A model generated the notes under the pieces. It worked only from the letters and a program-made list of their open reading frames with translations. It was not told where the DNA came from and did no database searches. A DNA stretch of 15,764 bases from Candidatus Zixiibacteriota bacterium. GTDB lineage: Bacteria > Zixibacteria > MSB-5A5 > GN15 > FEB-12. The stretch lies in the NCBI GenBank assembly GCA_023132995.1, contig JAGLXI010000227.1:1-15764 (forward strand), given 5' to 3'. Numbering within the stretch: the stretch's first letter is position 1; each line of letters starts with the position of its first letter. This document shows positions 7,563 to 14,065 of this stretch, piece by piece. A program made the translations under genes and the position numbers.

Positions 7563-9059
7563 ATGAAATTGTCATTTGCTTCCGACCGGCCACAGACTTT
7601 TGCCGCCGATAGCGTGGTTCTTTTTGTCAATCATTTCGACCGGCTGACTGATCCGCGGCTCAGAGAACTGGACAAGGCAACCGGTGGCGCTGTAACTAAT
7701 CTGTCCGAATCGGGGGAGTTCACGGCCAAGGAAGGAGAAGTGACCACCTTCTTCCGTCCCGAGGGCTACCGGACCGACCGGGTGATTGCGGTCGGGTTGG
7801 GAGAGAAGAAGAAGATCGACGCCGACAGTTATCGTCGCGCCGCCGGGGTGGTCTCCCGCCACAGGAGTCTGACGCAGTACAAATCCACGGTCTTCCACAT
7901 AGGGCCGGTGGAAGATGCTCTCGTGTATCAGGCCGTCATCGAAGGTTACCTGTTAGGTTCATACAAGCTGCTTGAATTCAAGTCGGGAGAGACGCGCAAG
8001 AGTCAGAACCGATTGGTAAATATCCTATTTGCTATCGACAACAAGCGTCTCTTGAAACGGCTGCAGAACGCAGTGCAGAAGGGTCGCGTTTCGGCCGAGG
8101 GTCAGTTGCGAGTCCGGCGTCTCGCCTCGATTCCCGCCAATGTCCTGACCCCTGCCGGCTTCGCCCAGGAAGCCCGGAAACTGGCCGCAAATCACCAGTC
8201 TCTGACCTGCCGAGTACTTGACGGTCGCGATATCGCCAGGGAGAAAATGGGAGCTCTCCTGGCGGTAGCGAAGGGTTCGGATCAGTCGCCACGCTTCGTT
8301 ATCCTCGAACACAAAGGTAGCCGCGCCGGTCAGAAGCCGGTTGTCCTGGTAGGCAAGGGTATCACTTTTGATTCCGGCGGGTTATCACTCAAGCAAGCCG
8401 CTATGATGCCCGAGATGAAAGGCGACATGACCGGGGCCGCCGTTGTCATGGCAGCCGTCGGCGCAGCCGCAGAGTTGAAACTGCCCCTGAATGTCGTCGG
8501 GCTCATCCCCCTCGCGGAAAACATGCCCTCCTCCAAGGCCACGCGCCCCAGCGACATTGTAATCAGCCGCAAGGGGCTGACGGTGGAGATATTCAACACC
8601 GATGCCGAAGGTCGCCTGATACTTGCCGATGCCCTTGATTACGCGAATGAGTTTGACCCCCAGGTAGTAATCGATATCGCCACCCTGACCGGCGGAGCGC
8701 TATACGTGCTCGGCTACTCGGGCGCGCCCATCATGGGCAACAACGCCAGGCTTATGGACCGCATTCGCGCGGCGTCGGAGGCGACCGCGGAACGCGTCTG
8801 GGAGATGCCGATCTGGGACGATTTCCGCAACGCCATGAAGTCCGATATCGCCGACCTGATCAACTCCGGCGGCAAACCGGCGTCGACTATGACAGCGGCG
8901 GCTTTCCTCGAGAACTTCGTGGGCGACTGGCCGTGGGCTCACATCGACATTGCCTACGTCGACCTCGAGCCGAAAGGCCGACCGTACATCCCGAAAGGCA
9001 ATACCGGGATCGGCCTGCGACTTCTGCTGCAGTTGCTGTCGGACTGGAAAAAGCTGTAG
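7563..9059 (+). CDS. pepA: Leucyl aminopeptidase (peptidase family M17)
   Basis: Cytosolic two-metal aminopeptidase that removes N-terminal residues from peptides. 498 aa, the usual length (E. coli PepA is about 500). The N-terminal macro-like domain covers about 1-165 and the catalytic domain about 180-498. Metal ligands and catalytic residues are all in place: K265 and D270 in VGKGITFDSGGLSLK, K277, D288 in MKGDMTGAA, and D347, E349, R351 in the family signature NTDAEGRLILADAL. The start is fixed by AGGAGGAG at 7548-7555. E. coli PepA also binds DNA at recombination and regulatory sites; nothing here shows whether this protein does. It is the last plus-strand gene before the convergent junction. 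No oddity seen. Confidence 0.97.
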   Translation: MKLSFASDRPQTFAADSVVLFVNHFDRLTDPRLRELDKATGGAVTNLSESGEFTAKEGEVTTFFRPEGYRTDRVIAVGLGEKKKIDADSYRRAAGVVSRHRSLTQYKSTVFHIGPVEDALVYQAVIEGYLLGSYKLLEFKSGETRKSQNRLVNILFAIDNKRLLKRLQNAVQKGRVSAEGQLRVRRLASIPANVLTPAGFAQEARKLAANHQSLTCRVLDGRDIAREKMGALLAVAKGSDQSPRFVILEHKGSRAGQKPVVLVGKGITFDSGGLSLKQAAMMPEMKGDMTGAAVVMAAVGAAAELKLPLNVVGLIPLAENMPSSKATRPSDIVISRKGLTVEIFNTDAEGRLILADALDYANEFDPQVVIDIATLTGGALYVLGYSGAPIMGNNARLMDRIRAASEATAERVWEMPIWDDFRNAMKSDIADLINSGGKPASTMTAAAFLENFVGDWPWAHIDIAYVDLEPKGRPYIPKGNTGIGLRLLLQLLSDWKKL

Positions 9060-9068
9060 GTGTCTGCA

Positions 9069-9086
9069 GCGGGGGGTCGCCCCCGC
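9069..9086. terminator. GC-rich hairpin between convergent genes
   Basis: GCGGGGG (9069-9075), loop GTCG (9076-9079), CCCCCGC (9080-9086): a perfect 7-bp G/C stem with a 4-base loop. It starts 10 bases after the pepA stop and lies 10 bases from the end of the opposite-strand gene. Its position suits a two-way terminator, but neither strand has a T run after it, so it may instead protect 3' ends or act with Rho. Confidence 0.45.
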
Positions 9087-9095
9087 CTCCAGCCG

Positions 9096-10121
9096 TTATT
9101 TGGGCGGCGCTTTGGACCAGGCCGGAGCACGGTCAAGTCCCGGTCCCGTCAGTCGACGCAACCCATTTCCGGTGATGTCGCAGGTCCAAACCGATCCGTC
9201 GGTAGTGGAGAAAGTCAACCACTTAGAATCAGGTGAAAACGACGGAGCCATCGTGTAAAGGTAAGTGCCCACGGGTGGAGTGGCCACCAGGTATTTCTTT
9301 TTCAGATCAGGGGTTGCAATGTAGAGACCCGCATCGGTCATCGAGTTGCTGACAAAGGCGAGCCATTTGCCGTCCGGAGACCAGGTCGGGGCCACATAGT
9401 TTCGATTCCTGTTGGCAATGGTCTTTATCGAGTCCATCGACAACATATACTGGTCCCTGATGAGCACAACCAGACCGACCGGCTTGAGCTGGTCGAAGTA
9501 GACAAAGGCCAGATCGCCGTTGCTGTTCATTGACGGCGAGATCATGTACGTGCCTTCCATGTTGGCGAAGTCCTTGCGCAGGTACTGGAAATCACTCCCG
9601 TCGGGAGCCATGGTGCAAACTTGATAACTGGGTTCACCCGCGTTGACCCGGTTGGCGTTGATGTCCTTCCAGAAAACTATCCTGCTGTCGTCGGCGCTCC
9701 ACTCCGGGTCACGACTGCCCATGTCGCCGGTGATTCGATACCACCACATGCGGTTGTTGGCGTCCGCGGAGTCCAGAAGTGCCAGGAAGATGTCGTATAC
9801 CTTGTGCTGACCTCCCATGTAGTCCGGTCCTTCCGTGTTCACCTTGCCGGAGCGTGTGTAGGCGATACGTCGGCTGTCGGGCGCCCAACTGATACGCCCA
9901 TCGACATTGCCTACCTCAGCAACCAACTGCTGATTGGACCCGTCGACGTTCATGGTCCAGATGTTCCCGTCGCGCGCAAAGGCTATCTGGCCTTTGGGCT
10001 GGCTGATTGTGCCGGCCTGTTCGGGTGTCAGTTTCTCAGCGGCAATGGCAGCCACAGGCAACCAAATGGCTGTCAAGAGGCTGACGACCACGGATGTTGT
10101 TCTGAATCGATTTGCTTTCAA
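9096..10121 (-). CDS. Secreted TolB-like six-bladed beta-propeller protein
   Basis: 341 aa beginning with TTG. A signal peptide is clear: basic KANRFR, hydrophobic core about 10-26, likely cleavage after AIAA (28). The mature part is built of PD40/WD40-like propeller blades marked by ISWAPDSRRIAY (77-88), PEWSADDSRIVF (139-150), SPSMNSNGDLAF (195-206), PTWSPDGKWLAF (245-256), PSFSPDSKWLTF (293-304) and APAWS (332-336). The last blade stops after its first strand, and the N-terminal KGQIAFARDGNIW supplies the rest, so the ring closes by the usual 'velcro' and is not truncated. TolB family propellers sit in the periplasm and mediate protein contacts; the TolB N-terminal domain and the rest of the Tol-Pal cluster are missing here, so this is not TolB itself. 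TTG 10121 is supported by GGAGA about 9 bases upstream (10132-10136); no upstream ATG exists in frame nearby. Confidence 0.85.
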   Translation of the reverse strand: MKANRFRTTSVVVSLLTAIWLPVAAIAAEKLTPEQAGTISQPKGQIAFARDGNIWTMNVDGSNQQLVAEVGNVDGRISWAPDSRRIAYTRSGKVNTEGPDYMGGQHKVYDIFLALLDSADANNRMWWYRITGDMGSRDPEWSADDSRIVFWKDINANRVNAGEPSYQVCTMAPDGSDFQYLRKDFANMEGTYMISPSMNSNGDLAFVYFDQLKPVGLVVLIRDQYMLSMDSIKTIANRNRNYVAPTWSPDGKWLAFVSNSMTDAGLYIATPDLKKKYLVATPPVGTYLYTMAPSFSPDSKWLTFSTTDGSVWTCDITGNGLRRLTGPGLDRAPAWSKAPPK

Positions 10122-10165
10122 TTTCTGATCTCTCCGACTTGTGGTTCTTGTTTCGCTTTGGCGGC

Positions 10166-10194
10166 AATATCGGGTCTGCCCAGTACAATGTCAA
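10166..10194 (-). promoter_or_regulatory. Sigma-70-type promoter candidate for the propeller gene
   Basis: On the minus strand TTGACA (10194-10189, a perfect -35) is followed after exactly 17 bases by GATATT (10171-10166, 4 of 6 to TATAAT). The predicted start near 10159 leaves a leader of about 38 bases containing the Shine-Dalgarno GGAGA. It suggests the propeller gene is transcribed on its own and not only from the upstream barrel gene. Confidence 0.5.
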
Positions 10195-10299
10195 CCCCGG
10201 CCGACGTCAGCGCGCAGGCCGCACTGACTACCTGCGGGAGAATCCGCCGGAGCGGGCGCACCGTTTACCCGCCGCTGCATCCGAACAAGAGAGCGTCGG

Positions 10300-11151
10300 C
10301 TACCAGCTGAAGAACCGCTTGACCTCTATTTTCGCTCTTACTCCGGACAGGTCCAACTCCACGCGACCGTCGGCCGTGCCGTCGTAGCTGGCCACGATCT
10401 CTTCGTCTGAGGCGTTATACCAGGCAATGTTTCCGAAGTTCAGGTGAAAATAGCTTACATCGGCGCCAACCGCCAGCCCCATAAACCTGAGAGGGTAATC
10501 GGCGCCTAAGTTTAGCGAATAGCCGGGTGATGTTCCCTTGAAGGAGATATTAGTGTTCTCCGGTAACGAAGTCGACAAATTGAGATTCTGGTAGGCCGAC
10601 CACAGATCCCAGGTGGCCTGGTAGTAGCCGACACTACCACCCACACGAACGGCAAATCGCTGGAGCTGTTCCGTCAGCGAGGGATGACCCACAAGGTAGT
10701 ACTGAAGTCCTGACGATACTCCAAGAACCTTGATCTCTGATTTGAGGTCATCTACCGTCGAGCTCCCTGCGTTGGGCGGGTTATAGTCGAACGATCCGGA
10801 CTGGCTTTCGCCAAGCTTGAGCCAGTACTCACTTCCAACCGACCACGCAAATCGCTCCTTGAAGACGATTCCCAGGTCAAGGCCGAAAGCACCGCCGTTA
10901 CCCAGGCTTTTCAAGTTCGTGTTCGGGAAAAAGTCGGACTCATAGGCAACGAAGTGGTTATAATCGTTACTCTCGTTGACGCGGTTGAATGTGAAGCTGC
11001 CTGATATCCAACTCAGCTTCCTGACGTGTTTCTTCTCTGTACGCTTGACGAACTGGTCTACCAGGTCCCGTTCCGTGTCGTTGGACGCGGCCGGCGCGGC
11101 ACCGGCCAGCAGCACGATACAGGTTGAGACTACAGCTGTTATAAAGCGCAT
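10300..11151 (-). CDS. Probable outer-membrane beta-barrel protein of unknown family
   Basis: 283 aa. The N-terminus has one Arg, a hydrophobic stretch (about 4-18) and a small-residue cleavage region GAAPAAS (about 17-23), a type I signal peptide. Residues 24-46 form a charged, probably helical periplasmic piece. From about 46 to the end, alternating hydrophobic/polar stretches rich in Tyr, Trp, Phe, Gly and Asn (WISGSFTFNRV, FAWSVGSEYWLKLG, AVRVGGSVGYYQATWDLW, VGADVSYFHLNFG) look like amphipathic beta strands. The chain ends in VKRFFSW; a terminal aromatic with alternating hydrophobics is the BAM-recognised outer-membrane signature. I recognise no specific family. ATG 11151 has an excellent AGGAGGT (11161-11155). 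It is followed by the propeller gene on the same strand after 178 bases. Confidence 0.65.
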   Translation of the reverse strand: MRFITAVVSTCIVLLAGAAPAASNDTERDLVDQFVKRTEKKHVRKLSWISGSFTFNRVNESNDYNHFVAYESDFFPNTNLKSLGNGGAFGLDLGIVFKERFAWSVGSEYWLKLGESQSGSFDYNPPNAGSSTVDDLKSEIKVLGVSSGLQYYLVGHPSLTEQLQRFAVRVGGSVGYYQATWDLWSAYQNLNLSTSLPENTNISFKGTSPGYSLNLGADYPLRFMGLAVGADVSYFHLNFGNIAWYNASDEEIVASYDGTADGRVELDLSGVRAKIEVKRFFSW

Positions 11152-11154
11152 ATT

Positions 11155-11192
11155 ACCTCCTGAATTGCATAGAGCTTGCTTTTTGCAGTATA
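11155..11192 (-). promoter_or_regulatory. Leader of the beta-barrel gene: -10 candidate and strong RBS
   Basis: Minus-strand TATACT (11192-11187, 5 of 6 to TATAAT) is followed about 25 bases later by AGGAGGT (11161-11155), 3 bases before ATG 11151. No recognisable -35 lies 16-18 bases upstream of the -10. The RBS is certain enough to fix the start; the promoter is tentative. Confidence 0.35.
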
Positions 11193-11359
11193 TCGGGATT
11201 TTCGGGCATTTTCTTGATGATGGAAAAGCACGGGTCAGGCGATTGTCACGTATGGCCGATTCCCGACGGCGCGAAACGGCTCCACCTACAGGTTGGTTCA
11301 GATCGGCAATTCAGCCTTCTTGAAGCAGGCAGGGGCGTCGTTCGGTCATCTGGTGAGGG

Positions 11360-11381
11360 AAAAACACGAGGCCGCAACGGC
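11360..11381 (-). terminator. Weak hairpin with T run after the Lon gene
   Basis: On the minus strand GCCG-TTG-CGGC (11381-11371) begins 9 bases after the Lon stop codon and is followed, after 6 bases, by five T (11364-11360). The stem is only 4 bp and the T run is displaced, so termination is possible but weak. The rest of the 239-base spacer 11152-11390 shows no gene. Confidence 0.25.
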
Positions 11382-11390
11382 AGATAATGG

Positions 11391-13886
11391 TTATTTCTTC
11401 TTGCGCGAGCTGGCGGCCTTGCCGCTGTCTTTGGAAGCACGGGGTTTCCCGGGGGTCTTCTTTTTCTTTTGCGCCTTCTCTATCTCTTCAGCGAACACTT
11501 TCTCCAACGTGAAAGAGGACGGGGTGAAATCCATCAGGCACAACTCGAAAAGCTCGTCCACTCGCTCTATGTAGGAGAACCTGGTCTTGCGGATTATTTC
11601 CTTGGGCAGGTCCTTGACGTCTTTCTGGTTTTCCTTGGGAAGGACGACGCGGAAAATACCCGCCCGGTAGGCGGCCGACACTTTCTCCTTGATCCCCCCT
11701 ACCGGAAGCACCCTGCCCCGCAACGTAACCTCGCCGGTCATGGCGACATCGTTGCGAATGGGCCGCTCGGCCATGACCGAGGCAACCACGAGACATACGG
11801 TCACACCGGCCGACGGGCCGTCTTTTGGTATGGCGCCCGACGGAAAGTGGATATGGATGTCGAAGTCTCTGAAATCACTGAAGTCGATTCCCAGCATGTC
11901 CGCCTTCGACCGCACATAGGAGTGCGCCGCCTGGATGGACTCTTTCATCACTTCCCCGAGCGAACCGGTGGAGATAATCTGGCCTTCCCCCTTCATTTTC
12001 AGACCCTCGATGAACATCAGGTCTCCCCCCGCGCCCGTCCAGGCCAGTCCCGTGGCGGTTCCTATCTCGGGGAGCGTCTCGGCCTTCTCTGGGATGAAGA
12101 GGGTCGGGCCCAGGAAAGACCCCAGGTTCTTCTCGGTAATGGACCAGGACGACTTGCTCTTCTGGGCTTTCTCCAGAGCGATCTTGCGGCAAATTTTTCC
12201 CAGTTGCTGGGAGAAACCAAGCAGGCCGGCCTCCTGAGTGTAGCCCCGGATGATCTTTGATAATGTTTTGTTCGAGATCTTGAACTCGGATTTGCGGATA
12301 CCGTGCCTCTTCAGGATGCTTGGAATGATATACCGCTTGGATATGGATATCTTCTCTCTCTCGATATAGCCGGGTATCTCCAACAACTCGAAGCGGGGGA
12401 TGAACTGCTCCGGGATTTCCTCGAAGGAGCGCACCGAACAGATGAAAGTAACCCGCGAAAGATCAAACGGTACCCCGAGGTAATGGTCCAGAAAGCGGCC
12501 GTTCAGACGAGTGTCAACCACTTCCAGGAGAGCCATGTTCAGCGAGGAGTTATTGTCGACATTGAAGTAGTCGATGTCCTCGATCAGGATGACGGGGTCG
12601 CAGTGTCCGGCGTCCTTCAGCGCCTGGATGATCTTCCCCGGCATAGCGCCCACGAAGGTGCGGGAAGCGCCCTTAATCTCCGAGACCTGGGAAATGCCCC
12701 CGACCGAAACGCGAATAAACTCCTTGCCGAGAGCACAGGCCATGGCTTTGGCCAGGGAGGCTTTCCCGGTGCCGGGTCCGCCGACGAGACACAAGGTGGG
12801 GCCGTCGTCAACGCCACCAGCCAGCTTCCGCACCGAAATCCGCTGCAGTATCTGCTGTCGAATGTTGACCGGCCCGTAGTAGTCAGCGGAGATTATCTTG
12901 TCCACGTCGGCGATCTCATAGCTCTCGGGAGCGCCCTTGCCCCACGGCAGAGCCAGTATCCAGTCGAGATAGTTCTTGGTTTCTCCGTATTCCGCCGAAG
13001 CGGTGGGCAGGCGGGAGAGGCGGTCCACCTCTATCGTGGCGCGGGCGACCACCTCCGGCGGCAGATGGCGCGCGCTCTTGATCAACTCGCGAACATGAGA
13101 TACTTCTTCCTTCTGGTTGTCCGCCATGGCAGAGGCGCCACTACTCACAGGGGAAGACCGCCCGGCAGTCTGCATGTCGCCCTGGCTGTCTGTTCCCGGA
13201 TTGTCATCAACGCCCCGCAGAGCTGCGGCCCGTGTGAATTCCCGGTCCAGGTACTCAAGCAGCTTGTCATATCGGTGGCGAAGGTTGGTCGCTTCCAGCA
13301 GTTCCTGGCTCAACGCAAGTGGAAACCGCAGTTGCGCCGCCATGCGATCAGCGAGAACGGACGGATCATCATCCGACATCCGAAGCACTTGCAACAACTC
13401 TGGAGAGTATGTGGAGTCCAGTTGAGTGATCCTGGCCACCATTGAAATCGCGGAAAACATCCGGTCGGTGAGCTTTGAATCGGCTTTCCAGGGGGTCTGC
13501 AATTCCGCCGCTGTGACAGTCAGGTATGGCTCGGAACCAATGATCTCGCTGATGGCGGCCCGACGAAGCCCCTCTATCGTCACCAGTTTGATGCCCCCGG
13601 GAGCATCGCGACTGTCGCACACCCGCGCAAAGGTGCCTACCTGGTGAATCGGCGCCTGGCTGTCGTCGGATGTCTGAAGATGCGAAAAGGAGGCAACGAA
13701 TTCCCGGTCAGCCGCCAGGCAGTCTGCGACCAACCGCATACTTTCCGGGCGCCGGACCTGGATGGTAAGCAGGTTGTATGGAAACAGAACCGCCGTCTGC
13801 AGCGGCAGTACCGGGTACTTCTCGCTTCTGTCGGTCGCCAGGGTCGGCAGGCGATGCCTACTTCTTATGAGTAACTGGGCTGCCAT
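11391..13886 (-). CDS. Lon-family protease with altered AAA+ active site
   Basis: 831 aa, Lon architecture. The LON N-domain (about 23-215) begins YPVLPLQTAVLFPYN. Residues 222-262 are a low-complexity linker where other Lons have the coiled-coil EQxKAIQKELGE motif. The AAA+ module (about 325-580) aligns throughout with bacterial Lon, including the pore loop RTFVGAMPG (F411) and arginine finger R498. Catalytic positions differ: Walker A GGPGTGKAS has Ala376 for Thr; Walker B LIEDID has Glu436-Asp437 for Asp-Glu; sensor 1 is Arg486 for Asn; sensor 2 is Leu556 for Arg. The peptidase domain (about 607-790) is fully conserved: PKDGPSAG with S692 and GGIKEK with K735, the Ser-Lys dyad. A Lys-rich tail (807-831) follows. 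I infer an ATP-binding-impaired or ATP-hydrolysis-deficient peptidase, comparable in principle with the ATP-independent Lon-like LonC proteins; direct membership is not claimed. ATG 13886 has only a weak, close AAGGA. Confidence 0.9.
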   Translation of the reverse strand: MAAQLLIRSRHRLPTLATDRSEKYPVLPLQTAVLFPYNLLTIQVRRPESMRLVADCLAADREFVASFSHLQTSDDSQAPIHQVGTFARVCDSRDAPGGIKLVTIEGLRRAAISEIIGSEPYLTVTAAELQTPWKADSKLTDRMFSAISMVARITQLDSTYSPELLQVLRMSDDDPSVLADRMAAQLRFPLALSQELLEATNLRHRYDKLLEYLDREFTRAAALRGVDDNPGTDSQGDMQTAGRSSPVSSGASAMADNQKEEVSHVRELIKSARHLPPEVVARATIEVDRLSRLPTASAEYGETKNYLDWILALPWGKGAPESYEIADVDKIISADYYGPVNIRQQILQRISVRKLAGGVDDGPTLCLVGGPGTGKASLAKAMACALGKEFIRVSVGGISQVSEIKGASRTFVGAMPGKIIQALKDAGHCDPVILIEDIDYFNVDNNSSLNMALLEVVDTRLNGRFLDHYLGVPFDLSRVTFICSVRSFEEIPEQFIPRFELLEIPGYIEREKISISKRYIIPSILKRHGIRKSEFKISNKTLSKIIRGYTQEAGLLGFSQQLGKICRKIALEKAQKSKSSWSITEKNLGSFLGPTLFIPEKAETLPEIGTATGLAWTGAGGDLMFIEGLKMKGEGQIISTGSLGEVMKESIQAAHSYVRSKADMLGIDFSDFRDFDIHIHFPSGAIPKDGPSAGVTVCLVVASVMAERPIRNDVAMTGEVTLRGRVLPVGGIKEKVSAAYRAGIFRVVLPKENQKDVKDLPKEIIRKTRFSYIERVDELFELCLMDFTPSSFTLEKVFAEEIEKAQKKKKTPGKPRASKDSGKAASSRKKK

Positions 13887-13963
13887 TTCCTTCAGTATCG
13901 ACCATTCCTATATTCCCTCAACTGACAAGCGCCGTGATTTGTTTCCGGCTGCCTGAAGTTTAA

Positions 13964-13977
13964 CGGTCCGACCGGAC
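13964..13977. promoter_or_regulatory. Overlapping palindromes upstream of the Lon gene
   Basis: CGGTC-C-GACCG (13964-13974) and GTCCG-AC-CGGAC (13966-13977) overlap, about 80-90 bases before the Lon ATG. This could be an operator or a small RNA stem. No matching second copy and no convincing promoter were seen in the 179-base spacer 13887-14065, which also holds the bulged hairpin at 14016-14034. Confidence 0.2.
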
Positions 13978-14015
13978 GCCCGACAGTGGAGGCTCGAACG
14001 CAGCCGGATCAGGCA

Positions 14016-14034
14016 GGGGACGGGCTACGCCCCC
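14016..14034 (-). terminator. Bulged G/C hairpin after the helicase gene
   Basis: GGGC (14022-14025), loop TAC, GCCC (14029-14032), extendable with GGGG (14016-14019) against the further C run across a bulge. It lies about 32-50 bases beyond the helicase stop on the minus strand. No T run follows, so a terminator role is only possible. Confidence 0.2.
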
Positions 14035-14065
14035 AACAGTGAAGCGGCATCGGTCAGGTTTCCGT

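Noticed and set aside
6935..7630. Minus-strand open frame (231 codons) across aroC and the pepA start
   Set aside because: It overlaps conserved aroC coding sequence and the pepA ribosome binding site, with no domain pattern.
9090..9130. Possible truncation of the propeller protein at its last blade
   Set aside because: The N-terminal strand completes the last blade in the normal velcro closure, so the short end is expected.
9621..10310. Plus-strand open frame (229 codons) opposite the propeller gene
   Set aside because: It is antisense to a clear signal peptide and propeller blades, and it crosses that gene's promoter candidate.
12303..13445. Long plus-strand open frame (380 codons) antisense to Lon
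   Set aside because: The Lon frame is conserved domain by domain across the same bases; the antisense translation shows no recognisable domain and is a GC-rich shadow.
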